Shown: positions 25,169-36,639 of the stretch, piece after piece
How the letters are laid out: the number at the start of each line of letters is the position of its first letter
Position numbering within the stretch: position 1 is the stretch's first letter
Source of the DNA: Selaginella tamariscina
Taxonomy: Eukaryota; Streptophyta; Lycopodiopsida; Selaginellales; Selaginellaceae
Direction of reading: 5' to 3'
Assembly (NCBI GenBank): GCA_003024785.1
Contig: PUQB01000007.1
Coordinates: 412,001-476,000, forward strand
DNA: 64,000 nucleotides
Made by a program: the position numbers and the translations under genes
The notes under the pieces: generated by a model
Database searches by the model: none
What the model was told of the DNA's origin: nothing
The model's input: the letters and a program-made list of their open reading frames with translations, nothing else

Positions 25169-25310
25169 TGTAATATCCACGTGTACGGTTGCATGTGCAC
25201 ATATTATTATTAGTATAGTGGGTTTTCATAACCGTCGAATTGGTTTCAATTTGGACTTGTATATAAGTTAGGGTTTTGGACTTAATAAAATATATTTCGA
25301 GATCTCACAT
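25169..25310. repeat. 5' LTR of the short-LTR gypsy element
   Basis: Begins TGTAATATCCACGTGTACGG. It matches 29786 onward at about 85% by eye, including TGCACATATTATTATTA and GTGGGTTTTCATA. The 3' border is approximate, near a GATCTCA. Length is about 140 bases. Confidence 0.8.
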
Positions 25311-25455
25311 TAGTGCAGGTGAGGGGCACCTCTAATTGTCCTTACGGAGTGTTCGAATTTGTGTCTTTTTGTTGATTTTCTTTGTCTTCTTAGATCTAGC
25401 TTTTCCATTGTCTAGATCTATTCCTTTCTTGTAAATTTTATCTTTTTCTTCGTTC

Positions 25456-28400
25456 ATGGATCCACAACAGGCAAATCCTTTGTTTGTGGAGCAGTTATTC
25501 ATGCAGTTGTTGGATGCCATGCAGATGCAACTGCACAATCACTCTCAGCTGATGGCAGGATTCACAACCCAGGGTACTCCTACTCCTGTTGCAAACCCCC
25601 CGCATCCGGCCGGATTTCTTTCGTGAAAATCTTAAAGATGATGTGTACCATTGGTTTGACCACTTCACCGTGGTTACCACATATCATTCGTGGGATGATG
25701 CTTAGTGTTTCTGCGAGTTTCCTACTTGTCTTCAAGGGACAGCGTTGCAGTGGTACAATGGTCTGGACGTTACAACTCGTGAAGATTGGAGTATTCTTCC
25801 AGAGATCTTCAAACGTGCATTTGGGCATGCGGACAATTGTGACGATGCTTTTAACAGTTGCATCGTATTTGTTAGGAGCCATCTGAGTCGGTGATGCAGT
25901 TTGGTGTTGCTTTTGGAGCCTTTTGCTGCGTGCAGAACTTAACATGTCAGAACGCATCAAGTTAGGTATATTGTGGCCAGCACTTCGTCAAGACCTTGTG
26001 GGGCTTGTGCATGCACTAGCTCCAGTGACTCTTGACGATGCTTTGAGGCTAGCACAATGATATGAGTCGTCACCTCTCCCACTTGCACCTTCACATTCTC
26101 TCGTTCCACTTATGTTGGGGATGGACCTACTCCAATGGAGGTTGAGGTTGTTACTGCTCGTGTACCAGCACAAGGTTGGGCTCATGGACGAGGATGTGGA
26201 CGTGTAGTTCGTTGTTGGGCGTGTGATGAGGTTGGACACACGTATCGGCGCTGTCAACGGTTTCCCGATTGGCATCCCCCATTTCCTCTATAGTGGAAGG
26301 TCGTAATGCGGTGGATCTTTCGAGAAATGACGAATTGCACGAGTAAAGGAGGTCCTCGTGCGAATAAATTAGTGACCCCTCCGTCTTTCTTTTGGGAGTA
26401 TCATCAAGGGGTTCACTCGGCACCAATTCATCTAATCTTCACTTTTCAAGCTTGATTTAATTACACGCCACATCTTGTTCCTTTCAGTGTTGGTGGATAC
26501 AGGTTCGAGTTTGTCCTTTATTTCTCAATTTGTTGCTATACGTTGTAACCTTCATTTGTGTCGTGCGGTAGAACCAGTCTTCATTCTGTACGGCACTCAT
26601 GCTTGTTCGCGGGATGAAGTTGACATTGTTGTTCGTGTGGACGATCGTGAGTTTGAGCTTTAATCTTTGCGGGTGGTGCCGAGTCAAACTTTTCACCTTA
26701 TTCTTGGTATGGATTGGTTGACTCGCAATCATGCCAAGTGTGACTTTGAAAAGTCTCCCTCCTGTTTGACTCTCCCTCATCTTTCTTCATTCCTTTTACT
26801 TCTATTCCACTTCGTCCATCTACTTCCACCTCTGCTTCCATCACTTTTGTTTCACCCCTACTTCTAACCATTTTCCCTTCATGCTCTTCCTTTCCTTCTT
26901 TGGATCCATCAGATGATCATCATGCTGCAGTTGTTGATCAACTCAAGAAGGAATATGCTGATTTTTAATTTCGACTTGTCATCTGGAGTCAAGATTGCAA
27001 CACACCACCCTATTCAAACTGAAGATGCTAGGTCAATCAAGGTACCTGTTCAGCGTCAGTCACCAAAGGAGCTCAAGATCTTACAAGCGAATGTCAAAGA
27101 GATGTTGGAGAAGGGTGTTATCTGGAATCTTAAAGTCCTTGGGCATGCGAACCTCATCTTGTGACGAAGCCAGATGGGAGTGTTCGATTCTACATTGACT
27201 ATCACCCATTAAATGAGGTAACCGTCTCAGATGTGTACCCACTTCCTCATACTGCAAATCTTTTGGATCAACTGGGGCAGAGCCGTTGGTTCACTAAATT
27301 AAATCTCACCTCTGGATATTAGCAAGTTTCGATGGCTGACATGAACATTCCCAAGACTGTTTTTTGGACATTATTTGGCATGTACGAATTCTTGGTGATG
27401 CCTTTCGGTTTGAGCAATGCTCCAGCGACTTTTCAGCGTATGATGGACGAGGTTCTTTGCGACATGCCGGAGGTGACTACCGATTTCATCGACAATGTTT
27501 TAATCCACTTGGATGGAACATGGGAGGAGCATGTCGGTGATGTACGCAAGGTTTCGGATCGGCTGCGAGAAGTTGGTTTGAAGTTGAAGCCGTCTAAGTG
27601 TGTGTTTGGATCCAAGGACACCACTTATCTGGGTTATCGCATTTCCCGTGAAGGTTTGCAAGTTGACCCTGACAAGCTTGTTGCAGTTTTGAAGTTCCCA
27701 ACGCCGAAGTGTGTGAATGATGTGCAACGCTTTCTTGGCAAGGTGAAATATCTGGGCCGTTTTGTGGATCATCTTTCAAATCGCACTGCATCGTTGCGGG
27801 CATTGTTGAAGTCGTCAATGTCTTCTTTTGTTTGGTCTAAGTAGGCATTTGCAGATCTCAAAGAGCTGTTGACGACTCCTCCAGTTTTGGCATATCCTGA
27901 TTACACTCGTCCTTTCATCTTGTGTGTAGATGCTTATGACATCAGTCTCGGGGCGTATTAATGCAAGAAAGTACGAGTGTTCCTGGCCAATGACATCCCA
28001 TTGCGTACATCAGTCGGACATTGCAGCCAGCAGAAGTGAACTACTCCACGACAGAAAAGGAGTGTATTGCAGCAGCTTGGGGTTTTGAGAAGCTTCATGC
28101 CTATTTGCATGGTTCTCGGACGTTGTTGGAAGGCGATCATGCAGCAGTCACTTCATTGTTAAAGCGGAAGAATTTGATTGGTCGTACTACTTGGTGGGCC
28201 TTGAAACTTCAAATTTACGACTTCGAGGTGGTTCATCACCTATGGAGTTCCATGGCTGATGCTGATGATCTTTCTCGGACTCCTCTTCCACCTTCTCTCT
28301 TTTCTTCTGCCCTTGAGGAGCCAGTTGTTTCAGCATCCATAGACTTTTTGGATGAAGATTCCTTACCATCAGCAATTGCCGTGCTTGACATTTAGTGTCC

Positions 28401-29760
28401 GTAGAATGCAGAGTTAAATTTGTTGTCTTTGGATGAGGTTCGGCAAGTTCAAAAGGTTGAGCCTTGGATTCGAAGGCTTCGTGATGAGTTTGAGAATCCT
28501 GCATCACTTACTGATGACTTGCCTTTCATGCATTTACATTCGCAATATTGCTTTCAGGACGACCTTCTTTATTTTGTGGGGACTGATCCATATGATCATT
28601 TGCGGTTGGTGGTGCTCTCGGTCTTCGTTCCACGCTTTCTCCACGCTTACCATGACTTTCCTATTCTCAGTGGGCACATGGGACATTGTCATGTGATGGA
28701 GAAGCTACGTAGATCTTTTTATTGGCCAGAGTTGCAAGGAGATGTGATTCGGTATGTGCATAGTTGTGTGTGGTGCCAAGCTCGCAATACTCCCCCGTGT
28801 TCTTCGGAAAGACGGTTGGAGTCAATTGCAGTTTCTCGTCCGTTTGAGTTGGTGGCGTTTGATCTGATGGGACCTTTTCCACGGTCGACTGCTGGCAACG
28901 AGTACGTTATTATTGCTTCTGACTACTTAACTCGTTGGGTAGAAGTTAGTGTTCTTGCTAGTGCGACTGCTTCTACGGTTGGTCAGTTTCTCCTTAATCG
29001 GGTTGTGTTTCAGCATTCTTGTCCGGAGCGAATTCTTTCGGATAATGGTCCTGCATTTATGGCCAAGGCATTTCATGTCTTAACATCTCGACTGGGATAC
29101 GCAAGTGCTTATCATCCTCAAACAGATGGTTTGGTGGAACAGCTTTCAAGGGGATAATTGCGAAGTATGTGAACTTTCAACATTCAGATTAGGATGGTTA
29201 TCTGCAGTCTCTCCGATATGCTTATGTCACTGGAGTACAAAGTTCTGTTGGTACTTCCCCATATAAGCTCTTGTATGGTCATGACCCGGTGTTGCCAACG
29301 GAGTTGGGTTTGCCTTCTCGGTTGCCATGAGCTGCTAATGCTAGGTCATAGGATCGGTATCTAACGAGCATTCTTCCGTTGATTCGTGCGGAATCAGCAG
29401 AACACTTGGGCCACATACAAGTAGGACAACAACAACGCTATAACTTGCATCATCATCCTCCTGCAGAGTACAAGGTTGATGAACTAGTGTTGGTTCGTTT
29501 TTCCAAGCTTACGGTACGTGGTTTAGCTAAGAGTTTTCTTCCTCAGTGGAAAGGACCATATCGAGTGCTACAGCAAATAGGATTGCAAGTTTATGAAGTT
29601 CGGCATGACATTCAACCCGATCCTCTAAAGATTGTACATGTGCAATAATTGAAGCATTTTGTGCAATGGGAACAAGTTGTGCCACTTACAAATCCACCAG
29701 TGCCTCTTCCTGATGTTCCTCCAGATCCGGGGCCATCTACCAGAGAACCCTAACCAACTT
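25456..29760 (+). pseudogene. gag-pol remains of the short-LTR gypsy element
   Basis: Gag starts near 25456 (MDPQQANPLFVEQLFMQLLD). A zinc knuckle CxxCxxxxHxxxxC lies at about 26212-26257. The protease LVDTGSS is near 26490. RT runs from about 27000 to 27840 with MPFGLSNAPATFQRMMDEV, but the catalytic block reads FIDN where YxDD is expected, so the second Asp is replaced. RNase H lies at about 27880-28300. Integrase has an H2C2 finger (HMGHCHVMEKL, CVWCQAR) near 28680-28790 and D, D and E residues in VAFDLMGPF, LSDNGPAF and HPQTDGLVEQ. Stops or shifts near 25625, 26440, 26660, 27160, 27842, 27960 and 29156 make it non-functional as read. Confidence 0.88.
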
Positions 29761-29785
29761 ACATCCTTCCAAGAGGAGGGAATGA

Positions 29786-29945
29786 TGTAAGATCCATGTG
29801 TACGGCTGCATGTGCACATATTATTATTAACATAGTGGGTTTTCATAGCCGTCGGATTGGTTTCAATCTGGACCACTCATTCTTATATATAAGTTAAGGT
29901 TTTAGACTAATGAGATATACACATTTTTATATTCTGAGCTCATGT
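29786..29945. repeat. 3' LTR of the short-LTR gypsy element
   Basis: Begins TGTAAGATCCATGTGTACGG and parallels the 5' copy. It has an extra stretch (CCACTCATTCT) relative to the left LTR. No clear target-site duplication is visible at the approximate borders. Confidence 0.8.
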
Positions 29946-29995
29946 TTTAAGTATAAATTCAACATATATGTATGTAGTTAATTCATCCTGGATAA

Positions 29996-30031
<36 letters not shown>

Positions 30032-30064
30032 AAAACAGTTTTCACTGAACGCAATGTAATATTA

Positions 30065-30982
30065 TTAATATATTCTATGCTTAGGAAAAACTTTTAAGTG
30101 GTAATCACAAGTGAAGGAATTGTATACGATCGTCTTGTGTTTGCTATGAAAGATTCTCTCCCAAGCACTAGTCTTCTCCTTCCAATTTATCTTAGCTCTC
30201 CATAGTTCCTTACCGCCCGGGCACGAAACATAAGTTTCAGACGACCGTATAAGTAATGGTCTTCTGCAGCGATACGATGCGTTTGGTGGAATATGGAGTA
30301 GTACAACGGTACCATCGCTCATAGAGACAGCTAATATGTTCCTTTCAGAATTTAAATCTAGTGGCCAGCTGATATCAATGCATGGGATTGTAACCTGGCC
30401 AAACCTCTGGAACCTGTACCCCTGCCCACTAGAGAGAGGCTCTAATCGACAATAGTCAGTTCCTCGTTTGGCAGGCACCTTTTCACGAGCGATAGGAATC
30501 CACCGAGATGTTGCAGATTCATGCTCAAAGTAACGATGCGATTTTCGTCTTCCTACTAGTCCATACGACCTTACCACACAGAATGTCCTCCCTTGGTTAG
30601 AGAACACCTTGTTAGGGATCTGCAGTTCGGCGGCCAGCTCGACAGCCTTCCACTGCAGTTTCCAATCCTTCAAGTCCATCATTGCACAATCAACTCTCTC
30701 CCACGTGCCATCGCCAGATGGCACCATCACACACCGCTATCTGCGATTTTTCAGTGATCCCGGAACATGCATCATATACTTTGACGTGTCTTCCAGGTCG
30801 ACCAGGCCGTAATCATCTGTATCGTCCCCATAAACTATGGCGGGATTTCTAGGGTAGGGAGCAGGATTTGCCTTCATGGTTGACATCCATGACTTTGATA
30901 GTATACAGAACCTCCTCGACAGCCGCGGCAATATATGGCTTTCCACCACACAGTTTGGCAAACCAGGGATGAGCTCTTCCAT
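30065..30982 (-). pseudogene. F-box-like gene with a premature TAG
   Basis: The frame opens at ATG 30982 with MEELIPGLPNCVVESHILPR and RRFCILSKSWM, which looks like an N-terminal F-box (LIPGLP...). It meets an in-frame TAG at 30739-30737 and then continues in the same frame (RCVMVPSGDGTWERVDCAM, KDWKLQW, RTFCVVRSYGLVG) to a stop at 30065. The body resembles F-box proteins with kelch or similar beta repeats (SCF substrate adaptors), but I cannot count repeats. It is a single-exon gene of about 305 codons. With one substitution-type stop and no shift, it could be a recent pseudogene or a base-call error. It lies just downstream of a retrotransposon. Confidence 0.6.
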
Positions 30983-32720
30983 CTTTTACTCTCACTAGGC
31001 TCATTTATATACCCCAATAAAAGGAATCAGATCCTATACGGAATATTCTAATTAAAAAGGTATACAATAAATATTATTATAAACAAAACAAAAATGATTA
31101 AAAATGAAACAAAATTGATTTGAAAACTATTTCTAACAATATTTATTGTAGATTCTTATTAATATTAGTCACTTTATTTAAAATTTAATGATATATACTT
31201 GTTTTTATTTTATTTTGTGTAAATGAAATAAAAAACAACATTGATTATAAATGTATATTCAATTTTAGAAAATAGATTGTAATGAAATATTATATATATA
31301 TATATATAATAAATTAATATTCGTAAATTGTAAATAATTATATTATATTGTAATATATATTTAATTGATTGTGTTTTCGAGTTACATACTATAAATTAAT
31401 ATTATATTTTATATATTTTTTATTAAAGTGCATGACTTAATTTTCCCTTTCTATTTTGAAGTTTATAATATATATTGAAATTTATAAAGACCAATCACAA
31501 ACGAACACACTGTTACAAATGTATTAGTTTATCACTGTTCGATTCCTGTAGCAGTTTAGGCTTCTAGTATTTTTGTCTACCAAAGTGTTGATTTGCCGTT
31601 CTGCATCATTGGTGACTTCTGCCACGACTTCGATCTCGTACTGCCACTGAGAAAAAGTGTTATAATTTTGTATTTGTAGTAATAAGCCTTCTATATTCTG
31701 ACAACAGTCTCTTCCAATAGTCTATCACGTGATTATATAATTTTGAGTAGCTAATTATCTTCTTTAAGATAGTTTGACATCAGTTTTGAACCCACGACGT
31801 ATACTTTTTAATATTGTGAATAATGAATTTGAAACTTTCTTGTGTGTTTCCAAATTAGGATTTTGTCTTTATAATAACTGATTTTTATGAAAAATGTAAA
31901 TAAACATAAATTTTAGTTTTATATAGAAGATGGTTAAATTTTCCATTTTATTAATCGAATTTACTCAATTTACTGTTTAATTATTGACCAATGTAATATA
32001 TATGTGTGTGTGTGTGTGTACAGACATACACGAATACATTCACACGTATAATATCATGTGTATAACTTAGATTATTCCTATATTTATAGTAGCATTTAGT
32101 GGGTTTATACGCTTATATGCATAGATATCGTGTTTGTATATGTCCGCATATGCTTCTCTTTATATATTCACGTTCTTGCACATAAAATGACATGTATAAT
32201 ACGCATATATAATGATTTAGATAATATATCTTATTATATAGCATCTAGATTAGTAATTAGTACTCTCTCTCATTATTATTATTATTATTATTTTAAATAT
32301 GGAATATATACACAGTATATACTATAACGAAACCATAAGTATATTCTATAAGTAATTTGTATAATTTTATCATATTTGTGAATAAAACATTTGTAATTTA
32401 CAATAGTGATTTGTATATGTGTGTGTGCGTGCGTGCGTATATGTGTGTGCTTCATCCATCCAGGCCATCTAAACACTTGCATATTATGGACAATAAAATA
32501 CTTACATATTAAATATATTTTTTATATACGTGTTTTGATTTATGCCACTAAGAAAAATTACTAAAAACACCTATAATTTAATTAAACTACTGTAGACAAC
32601 AGATTCTAACGAGGTGCTGCTGTTTTCATTTATATATAGTACTGAAATTATTATATATAATATGTACGTGTCTTTTAAATTATTATTATATTAAAAGAAT
32701 AATGAACAAACACAAAAATT
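30983..32720. other. AT-rich intergenic, no gene seen
   Basis: Holds TA runs (about 31290-31308), a TG run near 32003-32020 and an ATT trinucleotide run near 32270-32292. No coding evidence on either strand. Confidence 0.55.
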
Positions 32721-33287
32721 ATTATTCTCTTACCGATGCAAGTTAAGCTTGTGTCATTAAGGTATAACTCTCCGTTGTGCCACCCTAACATGGTGCCAAG
32801 TATATGCAAGGGAGTTAGGGAAGAGGGAGTCTTTAGAAAAAATAGAGTATGTAGAAGATTAGTGAGACTTCACACGACAGAGGTACATCCCACCTTCGGG
32901 TTAACCTATCCTTATCGTTAGTAGGATTTGCCCTTGTGACTGAGTACGTCACATCCAAGGAGTTAACCAATTCTTTGGTCTGTTCACCCACTCACAAGCT
33001 TGGAAAGGATTGCTCGAGTTCACGTTCTGTAAGGATAGTGGTTAAGGCCTTGCTCTGGCCGCCTCACCACACCAAACTAGAGACGATACTTAGAGCTCGG
33101 CTAGTCTACACATCCTAACTCATGAGGTGAGCCTTGGTTGTGGACTTAGTCAACTTGGGGTGTATTCCTTAAAGATGGGTTCCTAACATGGGTACTTTAC
33201 CAGATATTGTGGAGGTTTCCAGAGAGGGATTCCATGGTTAGCATCTGGCAAGCCGCCTTCGTGACATCAAGTAAAAACTCTAACAAT
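32721..33287. repeat. 5' LTR of the truncated gypsy element
   Basis: Starts ATTATTCTCTTACCGATGCA. It matches 36166-36633 over most of its length, including GGTGAGCCTTGGTTGTGGAC and CCTAACATGGGTACTTTACC. It is about 100 bases longer than the 3' copy, which has lost an internal segment. A TGATATTGGAGCA follows, which resembles a decayed iMet primer-binding site. Confidence 0.8.
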
Positions 33288-33919
33288 TGATATTGGAGCA
33301 AGTTCTTTGTGGTCAGTAAGACTACCTTAAATCATAGGGTGTTTTAGTGTTTAGATAACTATAAATTCTTGATCTACTCTATCATTTTCGGTTGACATGT
33401 CTATATTCTGCACAGAGAGTTTGATTTTGAGAGTTTTCAATCTTTGGAAAACACTTGTTTAGCTAGTCAACATGAGATTTTAGGTATGTCCAAAAGTCTT
33501 GTTGGGTTAAGTTGATGTGTGTAGGTGTACAACTTGTGTAGGGTGTTTTCAATTTTGTATTAGGAATATTCCAAGCATATTCTCTGAGTGTTGAAACTAG
33601 GGTTCAAGACAATGAGCAAAAAAAAGCAACTAGAGCCTGAGGCAAAGATGTTGCAGAGGCTCAAAATGAGAAGATGGATAAAGCTGACCTAGGTCAACCC
33701 CTTAGGGTTAGATAGCGGCTTGGTTGGCAGAAAATAATGATGGATGCCTTGAACAAACTTCGAGTGGATGTTTTGGGGTTAAACAATCGAATCGATAATA
33801 TTGTTGTTTGGATTCTAATGGCTACTACAGTACCAAATGTTCTGCAACTGGATACATAGAAAATTTAGAAGAAACATCATTCAAAGTCAAGTTCCTCTTA
33901 ATCAGATTTTTTAACAAAT

Positions 33920-36084
33920 GAAGGTGGTAGTGGTCCTAATAAGTTTAAGCTCGTCAAGCCTTCAAATTTTGTGGGTTTAAAAGATTACAAAGTTCTAGAT
34001 AACTAGTTATATGACATGGAAAGTTATTTCGAGGCTGTTTCCATGAGAAAGACAGAAAGGGTTGCATGTGCCAAGTAATTTCTCAAAAGAGAAGTTAAGA
34101 CTTGATGATGGTGTTGAAGGTGAACGTGGATATTGAAACATCTAAAAACACATAAAAACAAAAATCAAAAAGCATTATATGCCGGACGACCTTGGATTGC
34201 AATGGCGTACTAATTTAGCATATTGTAAACAAGGAGTTCGAGAAAACCTAATGGACCATGTTTACCAATTCAAAAGTGTATGGCGTTTGGTCTCAAATAT
34301 GAGCGATGATGAAGCTCAAAGTTGCTTCATGACTAGCTTGAACTAAAAGACTCAAAAAGAGATCCTAAGGTATAAGCTAATAAGTTATCGGGAATGTCAA
34401 AAGGCAGCTCAAAAGGTTGCTTACAACATGTCATTAGAAGACTTGTACAATAAAGGTGATGAACCGAAGCTTAAACCGCGGAGTTATCCTCCAAAGTCTG
34501 GATGGAGAAGGCTCGATAAACAGTCAACTCAATCATCATCAAATCGAAGTGCAAGTCCCTTTGTCGATAGTTCCAAGTTTTTGGACACCTCAAAACCTAT
34601 TGGATCTCAGAAGCCATTAGCATTACCACCACCTCAATAGGCCAAGGGTCCGACTCCAAAGTCTGTTACTTCGTAGTTTATAGGTGAAGTTCCAAAATGT
34701 TATAATTGCAATAAGCTAGGTCATTTTGCTAGAGAATGTCGGGCATTATCACAACAATCGGAACATTTCATGGCAATAGTAAAAGAGGAAGTTGCCGAAC
34801 TTGAAATGCTTTAAGATTCGGAAGACGAGTCTAAAGAGGTAATGTTGTGCCAGACACAACCTACCTTATTCACTATTCAAGACAAAACTGACCTTTACTA
34901 TATTTAACATGAAGGATATGAGACGACCGAGTCTGAATGATGATCGATATTGGAGCAACATACAATTTTATATCGACTAGTCTATCTCGTCGAATGAATT
35001 TGAATGTAACAAAGATGAGTCAAATAAAGATCAATTTTGACAAAGGTTTTCAAAATACTAATAATATAGCAAAGGTAGTTCTTGTCCAAATTAAAAGTTG
35101 GAAGGCTAAACTAGACTTAGTTGTCTTAAATACGATGGGGTTCGACTTTGTGTTGAGTATGAAATGGTTTCATAAACATTTAGTCGAAATGAAGAGATCC
35201 GGAGATAATCGAATCACACTTGCAACAAACAAAGAGGATGTTAGAAAAACGATGCTCAGGATGGAAACACTAATTAATAAGGATTAGAATCCCATGTTCC
35301 TTACCTTAACTTAGTTGTGTAAGGAGATTATACATCGGGAACGTGTTTTCTTGCATTGGTTTTGGATACCGGTGAAGTTAAGATAAAAGATGGTCAAGAA
35401 TCCGTTCTTAGTCCCATTTTGGAAGTTTTAAACATGTTTATCTATGCTTCCTTGTCTTTACTTATCTCCACTATTTTGTCAAGTTCGTCTCCACCAGCAA
35501 GAGCCCTATATTTGTTGAACCCTCAAGAGTTAGTGGAATTAAAGAGATAGTTGATGAAATTGATTGGTTGAGGACACATTTGGCCTAGTCGATCTCCGTA
35601 TGGTGCGTCGATCCTATTTGTAATGAAAAAAGATGGTACGGTGTAGATGTGTGTGAATTATTAAGCATTGAATGTAATAACCATAAAAAATAAGTATCCT
35701 CTTCCGCAAGTGTATGATTTATTTGATAGGCTATCAAAAGCGAAGTATGTTTCAAAAATAGATTTGAGATCTTGGTACCATCAAATTCGGGTAGTAGAGA
35801 ATGACATTGAGAAGACTACTTTACGAACGCGTTATGAATCATTCGAGTTTCTAGTCTTGCCATTCGGATTGTGCAATGCTTTAACAACTTTTTACACAAT
35901 GATAAATGATGTGTTTAAAGACTATTTAAACGAGTTCATAATGGTGTATATGGATGACATTTTGGTTTTCAATTCAATAATTGAAGAACATGTAGAATAC
36001 TTGGAAAATATGTTTCAGAGGTTCAGGGAGAACCAGTTGTATGCTAAGGAAAGCAAATGTGCGCATTTGGTCAAATCAAGATAG
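33920..36084 (+). pseudogene. gag-RT remains of the truncated gypsy element
   Basis: Gag pieces (KPSNFVGLKDYKV, MDHVYQFKSVWRLVSNMSDD) precede a CCHC knuckle (CYNCNKLGHFAREC) at about 34699-34740. The protease motif reads MIDIGATYNFI, with Ile in place of the Thr of DTG. RT from about 35590 includes VSKIDLRSWYHQIRV, LPFGLCNALTTF and an intact YMDDILVF. Several in-frame stops interrupt gag and the protease-RT junction. Confidence 0.85.
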
Positions 36085-36165
36085 ATTTCCTAAGACACTC
36101 AATCTCAGGTAGGAAAGTAGGTGTAAAGTATATGTAGTGAGAGTTCTTGGGTTCAAAAGAGACTC

Positions 36166-36633
36166 ATTATTCTCTTATCGGTGTAAGCTAAACTTGTGTC
36201 GTCAAGGCACAAATCTCTATTGTGCTACCCTAACTTCCAAATGATAGAGATATGTTCCACCTTAGGGTTAACCTACCCTTATTGTTGATAGGATTTTGCC
36301 CTTGTGACCGGGTACCCTTCTTTGGTCTATTCACCCGCTCGCAAGCTTGAAAAGGATTGCCCAAGTTCACATTTCGTAAGGATAGTGGTTGAAGCCTTGT
36401 TTCGACTGCCTCACTCACACCAAATAAGGGACAATGCTTGCAGCTCAACTAGTCCACACATCCTAACTCATGAGGTGAGCCTTGGTTGTGGACTTGACCA
36501 ACTGGGGGTGTATTCCTTAAAGACAGTTCCTAACATGGGTACTTTACCAAATATTGTGGGGGTTTCTAGAAAGGGAATCCAGGGTTGGCATATGGCGAAG
36601 CCCTTTGTGGCACTAGATAAAAACTCTGACAAT
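36166..36633. repeat. 3' LTR of the truncated gypsy element
   Basis: Direct-repeat partner of 32721-33287 with an internal deletion after CTACCCTAACTT. It ends near AAACTCTGACAATT. Confidence 0.8.
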
Positions 36634-36639
36634 TATTGA

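Larger units (their letters stand above)
25169..29945 (+). mobile_element. Ty3/gypsy-type LTR retrotransposon with very short LTRs, decayed
   Basis: Direct repeats of about 140-160 bp bound a 4.8-kb element. Order inside is gag, CCHC zinc knuckle, protease, RT, RNase H, integrase, which is the Ty3/gypsy order. A purine-rich tract (AAGAGGAGGGAATGA) immediately precedes the 3' LTR. Several stops and shifts break the polyprotein. The strand follows from the domain order. Confidence 0.88.
32721..36633 (+). mobile_element. Ty3/gypsy-type retrotransposon lacking RNase H and integrase
   Basis: Paired direct repeats enclose gag, zinc knuckle, protease and RT. The 3' LTR begins about 80 bases after RT, so RNase H and integrase have been deleted. 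Total length is about 3.9 kb. Confidence 0.85.
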
